This document shows, in pieces, positions 1 to 7,957 of a DNA stretch of 64,000 bases; the stretch's first letter is position 1, and each line of letters begins with the position of its first letter. Origin of the DNA: JBQTIU01 sp052387815 (GTDB lineage: Bacteria; Pseudomonadota; Alphaproteobacteria; CACIAM-22H2); assembly GCA_052387815.1 (NCBI GenBank), contig JBQTIU010000032.1:4554-68553 (forward strand), written 5' to 3'. The translations under genes were made by a program, and so were the position numbers. The notes below the pieces were generated by a model. The model was not told where the DNA came from and did no database searches. It worked only from the letters and a program-made list of their open reading frames with translations.

Positions 1-726
1 CGCTCTCGTGTTCAAAACTACAGAGAGCCGATTGAGGTAGTGCTGCGCCCCCGAACGCCGGATGAAGCTATTCGGCTTAAATTTCTGCAAGAGAAAATAG
101 GCGCACGTGTCGCATGCTTGAATAAAGTAACTGTCTTTTGAATCTTTAGGGTGCGGGTCCTCGATAACTCGAAGAATCGGGATATTTCGCGTGCCCGGTC
201 CAGCCCACGACATGTGAGGCAATCGATTATAGACTGCCATTCTTCTGACCAAGCGCTGAAGTTTCCGACCCTCTGTCACATCGGTCAGAACTAATCCGAA
301 ATCGTTTCGATGGCCGCCAGGAAAATTGCCGTACGAAAGCGTATTTTCGAATCTCTGAAATAACGCCTGCCAAGCTTTCGTAAAAACATCGTAGGTAGGC
401 ACCTTGCCGGTTTTATCGACTATTATATTCGTAATAGAAACAAAGTTCATCTTTGCGATTTCATCGAGAAAATTTCGCAAGATTGCGAGTCGGATATACC
501 GGCGCATGCCGGAGATTGGCGGACTTTTTATGTAGTGAGCAGCATGAATCTCAGTGCGAATTGGCAGCCCATATACAGTTTTCAATGTTCGTCGGAACGC
601 CGCCACTTGGTTGACGAAATCACGCCATCTGCTCTCGTGAATAACGAGCCCAGAAAGGGCAAAATGCGTCGTGGGTGATCGGATTAGCCCCGTGTCGCCG
701 CTTTCATCTACGTACATGAGGTACAA
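1..726 (-). CDS. DUF3800 domain protein (C-terminus off window)
   Basis: This minus-strand frame is open from about 726 to the window edge (about 242 codons). It begins with the hallmark YVDESGDTG and, near its visible end, carries QACDTCAYFLLQ, matching the conserved acidic/aromatic C-terminal motif of DUF3800. The family has an RNase H-like fold and unknown function, and is frequent in mobile and defence islands. I prefer the TTG at 726 because GAGGGG lies 9 nt upstream; the ATG at 717 has no well-spaced ribosome site. Codon use and base composition are clearly more AT-rich than in all following genes, which suggests recent transfer. The true C-terminus is not visible. The family call is firm, but the biological role is unknown. 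Confidence 0.8.
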   Translation of the reverse strand, partial: MYLMYVDESGDTGLIRSPTTHFALSGLVIHESRWRDFVNQVAAFRRTLKTVYGLPIRTEIHAAHYIKSPPISGMRRYIRLAILRNFLDEIAKMNFVSITNIIVDKTGKVPTYDVFTKAWQALFQRFENTLSYGNFPGGHRNDFGLVLTDVTEGRKLQRLVRRMAVYNRLPHMSWAGPGTRNIPILRVIEDPHPKDSKDSYFIQACDTCAYFLLQKFKPNSFIRRSGAQHYLNRLSVVLNTRA

Positions 727-1062
727 GCCACACGTCCCCTCGGGGAGTTTGGGTTAGCGGGCCAACCGCCGAAACGGGCCACGGAGCGCTACCTGTGGAA
801 GGCGAAAGGCGAGGCAATCCTCGCCAGGATCCACAAAGGCGCGCGCCGCTTTCCAACAGCAAACTGCCGCTCTCCAACAGCAAAGTATTGTATAGGCAAA
901 TCAGAGACAATACACGAGAGGAATTGGTCGGGCAGACCCCAAATTACGTTGCCTCGGGCGCCCGCAAGTCCTAGTTTGGCGGCGCCAGAATAGGACGGGG
1001 CGGGGCGGCGGACAACGCCGATGGAGGGGTCGCTGATCGCCCGCGGCTGGCGGAGGTGGTGG
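727..1062. other. intergenic junction with short repeats
   Basis: No convincing gene was found here. The stretch joins the low-GC DUF3800 island to GC-rich core genes. It holds two imperfect 21-bp tandem copies (848-868 and 869-889) sharing TCCAACAGCAAA, and an inverted repeat GTATTGT (885-891) / ACAATAC (907-913) with a 15-nt spacer. The base composition changes within about 727-780, as at an island boundary. Confidence 0.5.
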
Positions 1063-1314
1063 ATGAAGGTGAGGATCGATATCGACTGCACGCCCGAGGA
1101 GGCGCGGGCGTTTTTCGGGCTGCCCGATGTCAAGCCGATGCAGGAAGCGGCGATGGCCGAAGTGACCGCGCGCCTCAAAGAGGCGCTGGGCGCGATCGAT
1201 CCCGAAACCATGATCAAGACCTGGCTGCCGGGCTCGATCGAGGGCTGGGAGCGGATGCAAAAGATGTTCTGGGGCCAGGCGGGCATGGGCGGCAAAGAGG
1301 GAAAGAAGACGTGA
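1063..1314 (+). CDS. DUF6489 family protein
   Basis: This small acidic protein of 83 aa begins MKVRIDIDCTPEEARAF and continues GLPDVKPMQ, the typical opening of the alphaproteobacterial DUF6489 family, whose function is unknown. I chose the ATG at 1063 over the upstream ATG at 1021 because the family starts at MKV and a GGAGG lies about 6 nt upstream. No signal peptide or membrane segment is visible; the C-terminus is Gly/Lys-rich. Its stop overlaps the GTG start of the (2Fe-2S) protein, so it is probably the first cistron of a coupled unit that includes mnmE. Confidence 0.8.
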   Translation: MKVRIDIDCTPEEARAFFGLPDVKPMQEAAMAEVTARLKEALGAIDPETMIKTWLPGSIEGWERMQKMFWGQAGMGGKEGKKT

Positions 1315-1703
1315 GCCCCGACGACAAGGCATCCCGCTCGCCGCCCGACCCGGCCGACCCGCCCTTGTTCTATGCGCGCCACGTGTTCATGTGCCACAAC
1401 GAGCGGCCCGCCGATCATCCGCGCGGCTGCTGCAAGGCCAAGGGCTCGGAGGCGTTGCGCGAGCACATGAAGGCGCGCGCCAAGGAGCTGGGCCTGAAGC
1501 GAGTCCGCATTAACCTTTCCGGCTGCCTCGACCGCTGCGAGCTCGGGCCGTCGATGGTCATCTATCCCGAGGGCGTGTGGTATTCGCCGAAGACCACGGA
1601 GGACATCGACGAGATCCTGGCCCGCCATGTGGTCGAAGGCGGCCGGGTGGCGCGGCTAATGATGCGCCCCGGCGACCGGGCGCCCAAGAAGCCGGCGGTG
1701 TGA
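1311..1703 (+). CDS. (2Fe-2S) ferredoxin domain-containing protein
   Basis: The protein has 130 aa and a thioredoxin-like (2Fe-2S) ferredoxin fold. The body runs from FYARHVFMCHN to IDEILARHV and shows the four cysteines expected for the cluster: the Cys in FMCHN, Cys-Cys in GCCKAKG and the pair in SGCLDRCELGP. This pattern is typical of alphaproteobacterial 'ferredoxin/NAD(P)H-dependent oxidoreductase subunit E' annotations. The GTG at 1311 overlaps the preceding stop (GTGA), and the gene ends in an overlap with the mnmE GTG at 1700. The electron partner is unknown. Linkage to mnmE suggests, but does not prove, a role in tRNA modification or general redox. Confidence 0.85.
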   Translation: MSPDDKASRSPPDPADPPLFYARHVFMCHNERPADHPRGCCKAKGSEALREHMKARAKELGLKRVRINLSGCLDRCELGPSMVIYPEGVWYSPKTTEDIDEILARHVVEGGRVARLMMRPGDRAPKKPAV

Positions 1704-3079
1704 ACGGCGCCCGCACCCGCGCCACCATCTTCGCGCCCTCGACCGCCGCGGGCCGTGCCGGCATCGCGATCGTCCGCATTTCGGGGGTCGGCGCCGCTCG
1801 TGCGTTGCGGGCGCTGACCCGGCGCGATCTGCCGGTCCCGCGCCAGGCCACCCGCGCGCACCTCGCGGATGCGGCGAGCGGCGAGGCCCTCGACGACGGC
1901 CTGGTCGTGTGGTTCCCCTCGCCGCGCAGTTTCACCGGCGAGGACGTGGCCGAGTTGCACCTGCACGGCGGGCCCGCGGTCATCGCCCGCGTGCTCGGCG
2001 CGCTCGGCCGCATGGCGGGCTTGCGGCTCGCCGAGCCGGGCGAGTTCACCCGTCGCGCCTTCGACAACGGCAAGCTCGACCTCGCCGAAGTCGAGGGCCT
2101 CGCCGACCTGATCGCGGCCGAGACCGAGGCCCAGGCGCGCCAGGCCCTGCGCCAATTGGCGGGCGAGCTCGGGGGCCTCACCGAAGGCTGGCGCCAGCGC
2201 CTGTTGCGCGCGCTTGCCCACGCCGAGGCCGAGATCGACTTCCCCGACGAGGACTTGCCCGGTGGCTTGATCGCCGGCTCGAGGCCCGAGATCGATCGTC
2301 TCGCGGCCGAGATCGCCGCCCTCCTCGACGACCGGCGGCGCGGCGAGATCCTGCGCGACGGGGTGTCGGTGGCGATCATCGGCCCGCCCAACGCGGGGAA
2401 GTCGAGCCTGTTGAACGCGCTGGCGCGGCGCCAAGCGGCGATCGTCTCGGCGCTCGCCGGCACGACCCGCGACGTGATCGAGCTGCGGCTCGACCTCGGC
2501 GGCCTGCCGGTCATCGTCGCCGATACCGCGGGCTTGCGCGAGCTCGCACCCCAAGCCGGCTGCGACCAGGGCGAAATCGAAGCCGAAGGCATACGCCGGG
2601 CGCTGGCGCGAGCGGAGGCCGCCGATCTCAGGCTGATGGTGCTCGACGCCACGCTGCTCGCCCACGGGCTCGACCCGGGGCTGGCGCGCCTCATGGACGA
2701 GCGGACATTGACCATCCTCAACAAGATCGATCTGATGTCCGGGGGAACTTGGCCGGCGATCCTCGCCGGCCGGCCGGCCTTCGCCGTGTCGGTGAAGACC
2801 GGGGCCGGACTGCCGGCGCTGCTCGCCGCGCTCGAGCGCGAGATCGCGGCCCGCCTCGGGCTCAGCGATACGAGCGCCCCGGTGGTAACCCGGGCCCGCC
2901 ATCGCCAGGCGCTCGCGGAATGCCAGGCGGCGCTGGTCCGCGCCGCGCACGCCCGAGCGCCGGAGCTGGTGGCCGAAGACCTGCGCCTCGCCGCCCGCGC
3001 GCTCGGGCGGATCACCGGCCAGGTCGGAGTCGAGGACGTGCTCGACCTCATCTTCGCCGAGTTCTGCGTCGGGAAATGA
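1700..3079 (+). CDS. mnmE: tRNA modification GTPase MnmE (TrmE)
   Basis: The 459-aa protein acts in the cytoplasm with MnmG to install the (carboxymethyl)aminomethyl group on wobble uridine 34 of certain tRNAs. The N-terminal folate-binding domain starts ATIFAPSTAAGRAGIAIVRIS. The inserted G domain shows G1 GPPNAGKSS (about residue 228), G2 GTTRD, G3 DTAG and G4 NKID. The C-terminus ends FCVGK, the variant of the catalytic FC(I/V)GK motif, so all key residues are present. The GTG start overlaps the stop of the ferredoxin gene, indicating translational coupling. Length and domain order are normal for the family. mnmG, its functional partner, is the next gene downstream. Confidence 0.97.
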   Translation: MNGARTRATIFAPSTAAGRAGIAIVRISGVGAARALRALTRRDLPVPRQATRAHLADAASGEALDDGLVVWFPSPRSFTGEDVAELHLHGGPAVIARVLGALGRMAGLRLAEPGEFTRRAFDNGKLDLAEVEGLADLIAAETEAQARQALRQLAGELGGLTEGWRQRLLRALAHAEAEIDFPDEDLPGGLIAGSRPEIDRLAAEIAALLDDRRRGEILRDGVSVAIIGPPNAGKSSLLNALARRQAAIVSALAGTTRDVIELRLDLGGLPVIVADTAGLRELAPQAGCDQGEIEAEGIRRALARAEAADLRLMVLDATLLAHGLDPGLARLMDERTLTILNKIDLMSGGTWPAILAGRPAFAVSVKTGAGLPALLAALEREIAARLGLSDTSAPVVTRARHRQALAECQAALVRAAHARAPELVAEDLRLAARALGRITGQVGVEDVLDLIFAEFCVGK

Positions 3080-3104
3080 GGGGGTAAGTCCAGGCCGGAA
3101 ATCC

Positions 3105-3170
3105 TTGTAGTGGTTTGGAATTTATCTAAATACATAGATAAGCTATTGATATATAATTGTACTAGTGAAT
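3105..3170 (+). promoter_or_regulatory. AT-rich promoter region of mnmG
   Basis: This is a marked AT-rich island between mnmE and mnmG. It contains an inverted repeat TTATCTA (3122-3128) / TAGATAA (3135-3141) with a 6-nt spacer, then a perfect TATAAT (3152-3157). No good -35 hexamer stands 16-18 nt upstream; the palindrome occupies that position, so an activator or repressor site is possible. The transcript would start near 3164 and cover the parS-like site. Confidence 0.45.
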
Positions 3171-3186
3171 TGTCCCACGTGAAACA
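3171..3186. promoter_or_regulatory. parS-like centromere site 1
   Basis: TGTCCCACGTGAAACA differs from the bacterial parS consensus TGTTTCACGTGAAACA at two positions and keeps the central CACGTG. It lies upstream of mnmG, 3.4 kb from parB, where parS sites commonly cluster. It is probably a ParB-CTP loading site. Confidence 0.7.
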
Positions 3187-3244
3187 TGAGGCCTTGCCGC
3201 AGCCCGCTTTGACGCGGGCTGGCGGCGGCCTTAGATTGCTCGCC

Positions 3245-5104
3245 ATGGCGTCGAGCTTCGATGTCGTGGTGGTGGGCGGTGGGCATGCCGGCTGCGAGGC
3301 GGCGGCGGCGGCGGCCCGGCTTGGCGCGCGCACCCTGCTGTTGACGCACAAGCTTGAGACGGTCGGCGAGATGTCGTGCAATCCGGCGATCGGCGGGCTC
3401 GCCAAGGGCCATCTGGTGCGCGAGATCGACGCCCTCGATGGGATCATGGGGCTGGCCGCCGACCGCGCCGGCATCCAGTTCCGGATGCTCAACCGCGCCA
3501 AGGGGCCGGCGGTGTGGGGGCCGCGCGCCCAGGCCGATCGCCAGCTCTACAAGGCCGCCGTGCAGGCCCAGCTCGGCGAGCAGCCCGGCCTGTGCTTGCG
3601 CGCCGAGGCGGTTGAGGACCTGGAGATCGGGAGCGACGGCCGCGTTCGGGCGGTGGTGACCGCCACCGGCGCGCGCATCCCGTGCGGCGCGGCGGTGCTC
3701 ACCACCGGCACGTTCCTGGGTGGGCTCATTCACATTGGCGAGCGCCAGATCCCGGCCGGGCGGGTCGGCGAGGCGGCCGCGCTCGGCCTGTCCAAGACCC
3801 TGGCGCGGCTCGGGTTTTTGCTTGGGCGCCTGAAGACCGGCACGCCGCCGCGGCTCGACGGGCGGACCATCGAGTGGGCCGGGCTCGAGGTCCAGCCAGG
3901 CGACGACCCCCCCACCCCGTTCTCGTACCTGACCCGGGCGATCACCACCCCGCAGGTCCCCTGCCACATCACCTATACGACCGCGGCCACCCATGCGCTC
4001 ATCCGCGCCAATCTCAGCCGTTCGCCCATGTACTCGGGCCAGATCGAAAGCATCGGCCCGCGCTATTGCCCGTCGATCGAGGACAAGATCGTGCGCTTCG
4101 CCGATCGCGCCCGGCACCAAATCTTCCTCGAGCCCGAAGGCCTCGACGATCCAACGGTTTACCCGAACGGCATCTCGACCTCGCTGCCGGCCGAGGTGCA
4201 GTTGGCGCTGGTTGCCAGCATTCCTGGCCTCGAACGGGCGGTCATGACCCGGCCCGGCTACGCCATCGAGTACGATTTCGTCGACCCGCGCGAACTCCAC
4301 CCCAGCCTGGAGACGAAGCGGCTGCCGGGGCTATTCCTGGCCGGCCAGATCAACGGCACCACCGGATACGAGGAAGCCGCGGCGCAGGGGCTGATGGCCG
4401 GGGTCAACGCCGCGTTGGGCGCCTCCGGCGCGGCGCCCTTCGTGCTCGACCGCGCCGATGCCTATATCGGTGTATTGATCGACGATCTGGTCACGCTCGG
4501 CACCACCGAGCCTTACCGGATGTTCACCAGCCGGGCGGAATATCGCCTGGTTTTGCGGGCGGATAACGCCGACCAGCGGCTGACCGGCAAGGGCCTGGCG
4601 GTGGGCGCCGTGGGGGCGGAGCGGCGAGCCGAATTCGCGGTCAAGACGGCGGCGCTGGATGCGGCGCGGGCGATGGCCGGCGCGCTTCATGCGACCCCCC
4701 GGCAACTGCTCGATGTGGGAATTGCCGTCAACCGAGACGGCATCGCCCGCTCGGCGGTCGACCTGCTGGCCGTGCCCGGGATCGACATCAAGCGGCTGGC
4801 CGCGATCTGGCCGCAGCTCGGCGAGCTGAGGGCCGACGTCGCCGAGCAGATCGCGATCGACGCGCGCTATCGGGGCTATCTCGATCGCCAGGACGCCGAT
4901 ATCCGCACCTATCGCCAGGACGAGTCGCTGAAGCTTCCCGCCGATCTCGATTATTCGCGGCTGACCGCGCTGTCCAGCGAGGTGCGCGGCAAGCTCGCCC
5001 AATTCCGCCCGACGACCCTCGGCCAGGCGGCGCGGATCTCCGGCGTGACGCCCGCGGCGCTCACTATTTTGTTGAAGTACGTCCAGCGCCAGGCCGCGGC
5101 GTGA
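3245..5104 (+). CDS. mnmG: tRNA uridine-5-carboxymethylaminomethyl modification enzyme MnmG (GidA)
   Basis: This FAD enzyme of 619 aa partners MnmE in modifying tRNA wobble uridine. The N-terminus [20 protein letters not shown] is the dinucleotide-binding GxGxxG motif. It is followed by the MnmG signatures [18 protein letters not shown] and, further on, [14 protein letters not shown]. The C-terminal helical domain ([17 protein letters not shown]) is intact. The ATG at 3245 was chosen over a GTG at 3110 because the latter would prepend 45 residues translated from the AT-rich promoter and the parS-like site. The stop overlaps the rsmG GTG (GTGA). Confidence 0.97.
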   Translation: MASSFDVVVVGGGHAGCEAAAAAARLGARTLLLTHKLETVGEMSCNPAIGGLAKGHLVREIDALDGIMGLAADRAGIQFRMLNRAKGPAVWGPRAQADRQLYKAAVQAQLGEQPGLCLRAEAVEDLEIGSDGRVRAVVTATGARIPCGAAVLTTGTFLGGLIHIGERQIPAGRVGEAAALGLSKTLARLGFLLGRLKTGTPPRLDGRTIEWAGLEVQPGDDPPTPFSYLTRAITTPQVPCHITYTTAATHALIRANLSRSPMYSGQIESIGPRYCPSIEDKIVRFADRARHQIFLEPEGLDDPTVYPNGISTSLPAEVQLALVASIPGLERAVMTRPGYAIEYDFVDPRELHPSLETKRLPGLFLAGQINGTTGYEEAAAQGLMAGVNAALGASGAAPFVLDRADAYIGVLIDDLVTLGTTEPYRMFTSRAEYRLVLRADNADQRLTGKGLAVGAVGAERRAEFAVKTAALDAARAMAGALHATPRQLLDVGIAVNRDGIARSAVDLLAVPGIDIKRLAAIWPQLGELRADVAEQIAIDARYRGYLDRQDADIRTYRQDESLKLPADLDYSRLTALSSEVRGKLAQFRPTTLGQAARISGVTPAALTILLKYVQRQAAA

Positions 5105-5748
5105 GCCCCGAAGGGTTCGCGCTCGCCACCGGTGTTTCACGTGGAACACTGGAGAAGCTCAAGCTTTATCATGGGCTTTTGGAAAAGTGGCAGGCCCGGG
5201 TTAACCTCGTCGGCCGGGCCAGCCTGGCCGCCGCCTGGCGGCGCCATTTCCTCGATTCGGCGCAGCTTTTCCCGTTGCTGCGGGCGGCCCGCCGGGCGGC
5301 GCGCGGCACCGTCCTCATCGACCTCGGCAGCGGGGCCGGATTTCCCGGCCTGGTGCTGGCGATCATGGCGGCCGGCGAAAACTTCCCGCTGGCCACCACC
5401 CTCGTCGAGTCGGATGCCCGCAAGGCCTCGTTCCTGGCCGAAATCGCGGCCGTGACCGGCGTCGCGGGCGCCGTCGCGATCGAGGTCGCGCGCCTCGAAT
5501 CGCTGCGCTGCCGGCGGCCGCTTGCCGATATCCTCACCGCCCGCGCCCTGGCGCCCTTGGCCGAGCTGTTGGCCCTCGCTTCCCCGCTGCTCGCTGAAGA
5601 CGGCATCTGCCTGTTCCTCAAAGGCGCCAAGGCCGGGGATGAATTGACCGCGGCCGCCAAAACATGGAAGATGCGCTGGGATCGCATCCCGAGCCGGTCC
5701 GACCCCTCCGGCGTGATCTTGCGCGTACAGGACATCCGCCGTGCCTGA
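5101..5748 (+). CDS. rsmG: 16S rRNA (guanine527-N7)-methyltransferase RsmG (GidB)
   Basis: The 215-aa SAM-dependent methyltransferase modifies G527 of 16S rRNA. Motif I is [15 protein letters not shown] near residue 73. The flanking HFLDSAQL upstream and [11 protein letters not shown] downstream are characteristic of RsmG. The GTG start overlaps the mnmG stop, and the end overlaps the parA GTG by 8 nt, so rsmG joins mnmG to parAB in one transcription unit. A parS-like site (5133-5148) is embedded in the codons for residues 11-16. Confidence 0.95.
   Translation: MSPEGFALATGVSRGTLEKLKLYHGLLEKWQARVNLVGRASLAAAWRRHFLDSAQLFPLLRAARRAARGTVLIDLGSGAGFPGLVLAIMAAGENFPLATTLVESDARKASFLAEIAAVTGVAGAVAIEVARLESLRCRRPLADILTARALAPLAELLALASPLLAEDGICLFLKGAKAGDELTAAAKTWKMRWDRIPSRSDPSGVILRVQDIRRA
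5133..5148. promoter_or_regulatory. parS-like centromere site 2
   Basis: TGTTTCACGTGGAACA differs from the parS consensus at a single base. It lies inside the 5' coding part of rsmG, about 0.6 kb before parA. Together with site 1 it makes a pair flanking mnmG. Confidence 0.85.
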
Positions 5749-6589
5749 CTTCGCCCAACCAATTGATACAAAAGAGAAAACCATACGAATCCTGGCGGTG
5801 GCGAATCAAAAAGGCGGGGTCGGCAAGACGACCACGGCGATCAATCTCGCCACCGCCTTGGCAGCGGTCGGACGGCGCGTGCTGTTGGTCGATCTCGACC
5901 CCCAGGGCAACGCCTCGACCGGGCTTGGGATCGGCAACGAACAACGCCGGCTCGGCGTCTACGATGTGCTGATCGGGTCGAGCACGATGACCGCGGCAGT
6001 CGTTCCGACCGCGGTCCCCGGCCTGTCGATCATGCCGGCGAGCGTCGATCTGTCGGGGGCCGAGATCGAGCTCGTCGACCTCGAGCGGCGCCACGCGCGG
6101 CTCGCCGAGGCCTTCGCCGATGCCGGGCTCGAATTCGATCTGGCACTGATCGACTGTCCGCCGGCATTGGGCCTGTTGACGCTCAACGCGCTGGTGGCGG
6201 CCGATGCCGTGCTCGTGCCCCTGCAATGCGAGTTTTTCGCGCTCGAAGGGCTGTCGCATCTCGTGCGAACGGTTGAGAGAGTAAAACAGAAATTCAATCC
6301 TAGGTTACAAATCGAGGGCGTGGTGCTGACCATGTACGACCGACGCAACAATCTCTCCGACTCGGTCGCGGCGGATGTCCGCGCCTTTTTCGGCGCCAGG
6401 GTCTACGACACGGTGATCCCTCGCAACGTCAGGGTTTCCGAGGCGCCGAGTTACGGCAAGCCGGTGTTGCTGTACGATTTTCGCTGCCCCGGCGCGCAGG
6501 CCTATGTCGCGCTCGCGGCCGAGATGCTGCGCCGGGAAGAGACGCTCCCCGGGCCGGTCCACGTAGAGGCGGAAGGCGAGCGGCTATGA
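5741..6589 (+). CDS. parA: chromosome partitioning ATPase ParA
   Basis: The 282-aa Walker-type ATPase drives segregation of ParB-parS complexes. The deviant Walker A motif KGGVGKTT is at residues 24-31, the A' motif is VDLDPQGNAS, and Walker B is LALIDCPPALG. The C-terminal RVSEAPSYGKPV block is typical of chromosomal ParA/Soj. The GTG start overlaps rsmG by 8 nt, and the end overlaps the parB ATG (ATGA). The pre-Walker extension of about 20 residues is normal for alphaproteobacteria. Confidence 0.96.
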   Translation: MPDFAQPIDTKEKTIRILAVANQKGGVGKTTTAINLATALAAVGRRVLLVDLDPQGNASTGLGIGNEQRRLGVYDVLIGSSTMTAAVVPTAVPGLSIMPASVDLSGAEIELVDLERRHARLAEAFADAGLEFDLALIDCPPALGLLTLNALVAADAVLVPLQCEFFALEGLSHLVRTVERVKQKFNPRLQIEGVVLTMYDRRNNLSDSVAADVRAFFGARVYDTVIPRNVRVSEAPSYGKPVLLYDFRCPGAQAYVALAAEMLRREETLPGPVHVEAEGERL

Positions 6590-7464
6590 GTCCTGAAGAG
6601 GGCCGCCGCAAGGTGCTCGGCCGCGGCCTGTCGGCGCTGCTCGGCGACATGGCCGGCGACAGCCCGGCTGGCGTGCCCCGCGCGGTCGCGGTCGCCCGGA
6701 TTCGCCCCAACCGCCTGCAGCCGCGCCGGCAGTTCGATGCCGCCGAGATCGAGGAACTGGCGGCATCGCTGAAGTCCCAGGGCGTGCTCCAGCCCGTCGT
6801 CCTGCGGCCCGACCCGGACCGCCCCGGGGACTATGAGCTGGTGGTCGGCGAGCGCCGGTGGCGCGCCGCGCAGGCCGCGCAGATCCACGACCTTCCGGCC
6901 GTGATCAAGGACTTCTCCGACCGCGAGGCCTTGGAGGCGGCGCTGGTCGAGAACCTGCAGCGCCGCGATTTGACGGCGCTCGAGGAAGCCGCCGCCTATC
7001 GCCGTCTGATGAGCGAGTTCAACCACACCCAGGAGCGCCTCGCCGAGGCGCTCGGCAAGAGCCGCAGCTATGTCGCCAATCTGGTGCGCCTCAACGACCT
7101 GCCGGATGCAGTCAAGGAGATGATGGACCGGGGCGAGCTGAGCGCCGGGCATGCGCGCGTGCTGTTGGGTTTGCGCGACCCGCTGGCGCTGGCGCGTCGG
7201 ATCGCCGCCGAGGGTCTCAACGTTCGCCAGGCCGAGCGCCTGGCGGCGCGCGAGCGCGTCCCAGGAAGGCCCCGCGGTCCGGCGGGCAGGCTCGCCCGCG
7301 ATGCCGACACGGCTGCGCTCGAGCGCCGCCTCGAGGCCGAGCTCGGCCTCAAGGTGAATATCCGCCACCAGACGGGCGGCAAGTCCGGGACGATCACCTT
7401 CGCCTACCGGACGCTCGATCAACTCGACGATCTGTTGAAGCGGCTCGGCGGCGGGCGCCCATAG
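6586..7464 (+). CDS. parB: chromosome partitioning protein ParB (CTPase)
   Basis: The 292-aa protein is a CTP-dependent DNA clamp that loads at parS. It starts with RKVLGRGLSALLGD, which resembles the ParA-activating N-terminal peptide. The CTP-binding motifs follow: GERRWRA near residue 88 and ENLQRRDL near 121. A helix-turn-helix (TQERLAEALGKSRSYVANL) and a C-terminal dimerisation segment complete it. The gene is translationally coupled to parA. Two parS-like sites lie upstream. holA, which often follows parB in this order group, is absent; a small secreted protein follows instead. Confidence 0.96.
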   Translation: MSPEEGRRKVLGRGLSALLGDMAGDSPAGVPRAVAVARIRPNRLQPRRQFDAAEIEELAASLKSQGVLQPVVLRPDPDRPGDYELVVGERRWRAAQAAQIHDLPAVIKDFSDREALEAALVENLQRRDLTALEEAAAYRRLMSEFNHTQERLAEALGKSRSYVANLVRLNDLPDAVKEMMDRGELSAGHARVLLGLRDPLALARRIAAEGLNVRQAERLAARERVPGRPRGPAGRLARDADTAALERRLEAELGLKVNIRHQTGGKSGTITFAYRTLDQLDDLLKRLGGGRP

Positions 7465-7501
7465 CGCCTCGCCCTCGGCCCGCGGTCGTGCTATAAGGAC
7501 G

Positions 7502-7519
7502 CTGACCCGTCCGGGTCAG
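7502..7519 (+). terminator. hairpin after parB
   Basis: CTGACCC, a 4-nt loop and GGGTCAG form a perfect 7-bp stem 37 nt after the parB stop. An AT-rich but U-poor tail (AAAATTCATTTT) follows. It may be a weak terminator, or a structured leader for the next gene. Confidence 0.45.
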
Positions 7520-7551
7520 GGAAAATTCATTTTAGATTAAGGAGCCGTGCA

Positions 7552-7926
7552 ATGTGCAGAAAACTTCTTGCCGCCTTGGTTCTGCTGTTCTCCGTCGCGC
7601 TGACTGCGCCGGCCTATGCCCAGGCGCCCGCGCAGCGAGCGGGTATCGATGGCTACCGCACGCTCGCCGTCACGGCCGGCGTATTGGTGGGCGTCGCGGT
7701 GGTGAGTGCGGTGACGATGGGCATGGCGGGCCCTGTGATGGTCGGCGTCGGCGAAATGGCTATGGCCGGCGCCCCGGGCGCGGTCGGGGGCGCGGCGGCC
7801 GGCGGCATGATGGGCAACATAGCGAGCGGTGCCGGCATGGCCATGGCCACCTGGGGCAATACCATATTGACGGCGGTCGGCGGCGTCGCCGGCGGCTTCA
7901 CGGGCGGCTGGCTGTACGGCAACTAA
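7552..7926 (+). CDS. small exported glycine/alanine-rich protein
   Basis: The 124-aa protein is of unknown function. An N-terminal signal peptide is evident: MCRKLLAALVLLFSVALTAP followed by AYAQA, with probable cleavage after AYA or AQA. The mature part is rich in Gly, Ala and Met, with two hydrophobic stretches (LAVTAGVLVGVAVVSAVTMG and TILTAVGGVAGGFTGGWLYG). These resemble glycine-zipper membrane segments. An AAGGAG sits 7 nt before the ATG, so expression is well supported. It is probably a small periplasmic or membrane-inserted protein. No family was recognised. Confidence 0.7.
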   Translation: MCRKLLAALVLLFSVALTAPAYAQAPAQRAGIDGYRTLAVTAGVLVGVAVVSAVTMGMAGPVMVGVGEMAMAGAPGAVGGAAAGGMMGNIASGAGMAMATWGNTILTAVGGVAGGFTGGWLYGN

Positions 7927-7957
7927 GCGCGCCACCCCCCTTGATTGGGCCCACGCT

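Noticed and set aside
748..940. Open plus-strand frame (ERYLWKAKGEAILARIHKG...) in the junction region
   Set aside because: No start codon or ribosome site and no family recognised; possibly a gene remnant but not supportable.
3080..3244. A definite oriC call
   Set aside because: AT-rich and close to parS, but no DnaA boxes or clusters were found; left as a promoter with a note.
1558..3501. Long minus-strand open frame (647 codons) opposite mnmE
   Set aside because: Its protein is low-complexity Ser/Arg/Ala-rich and it is antisense to the intact mnmE; GC-rich codon use creates such shadows.
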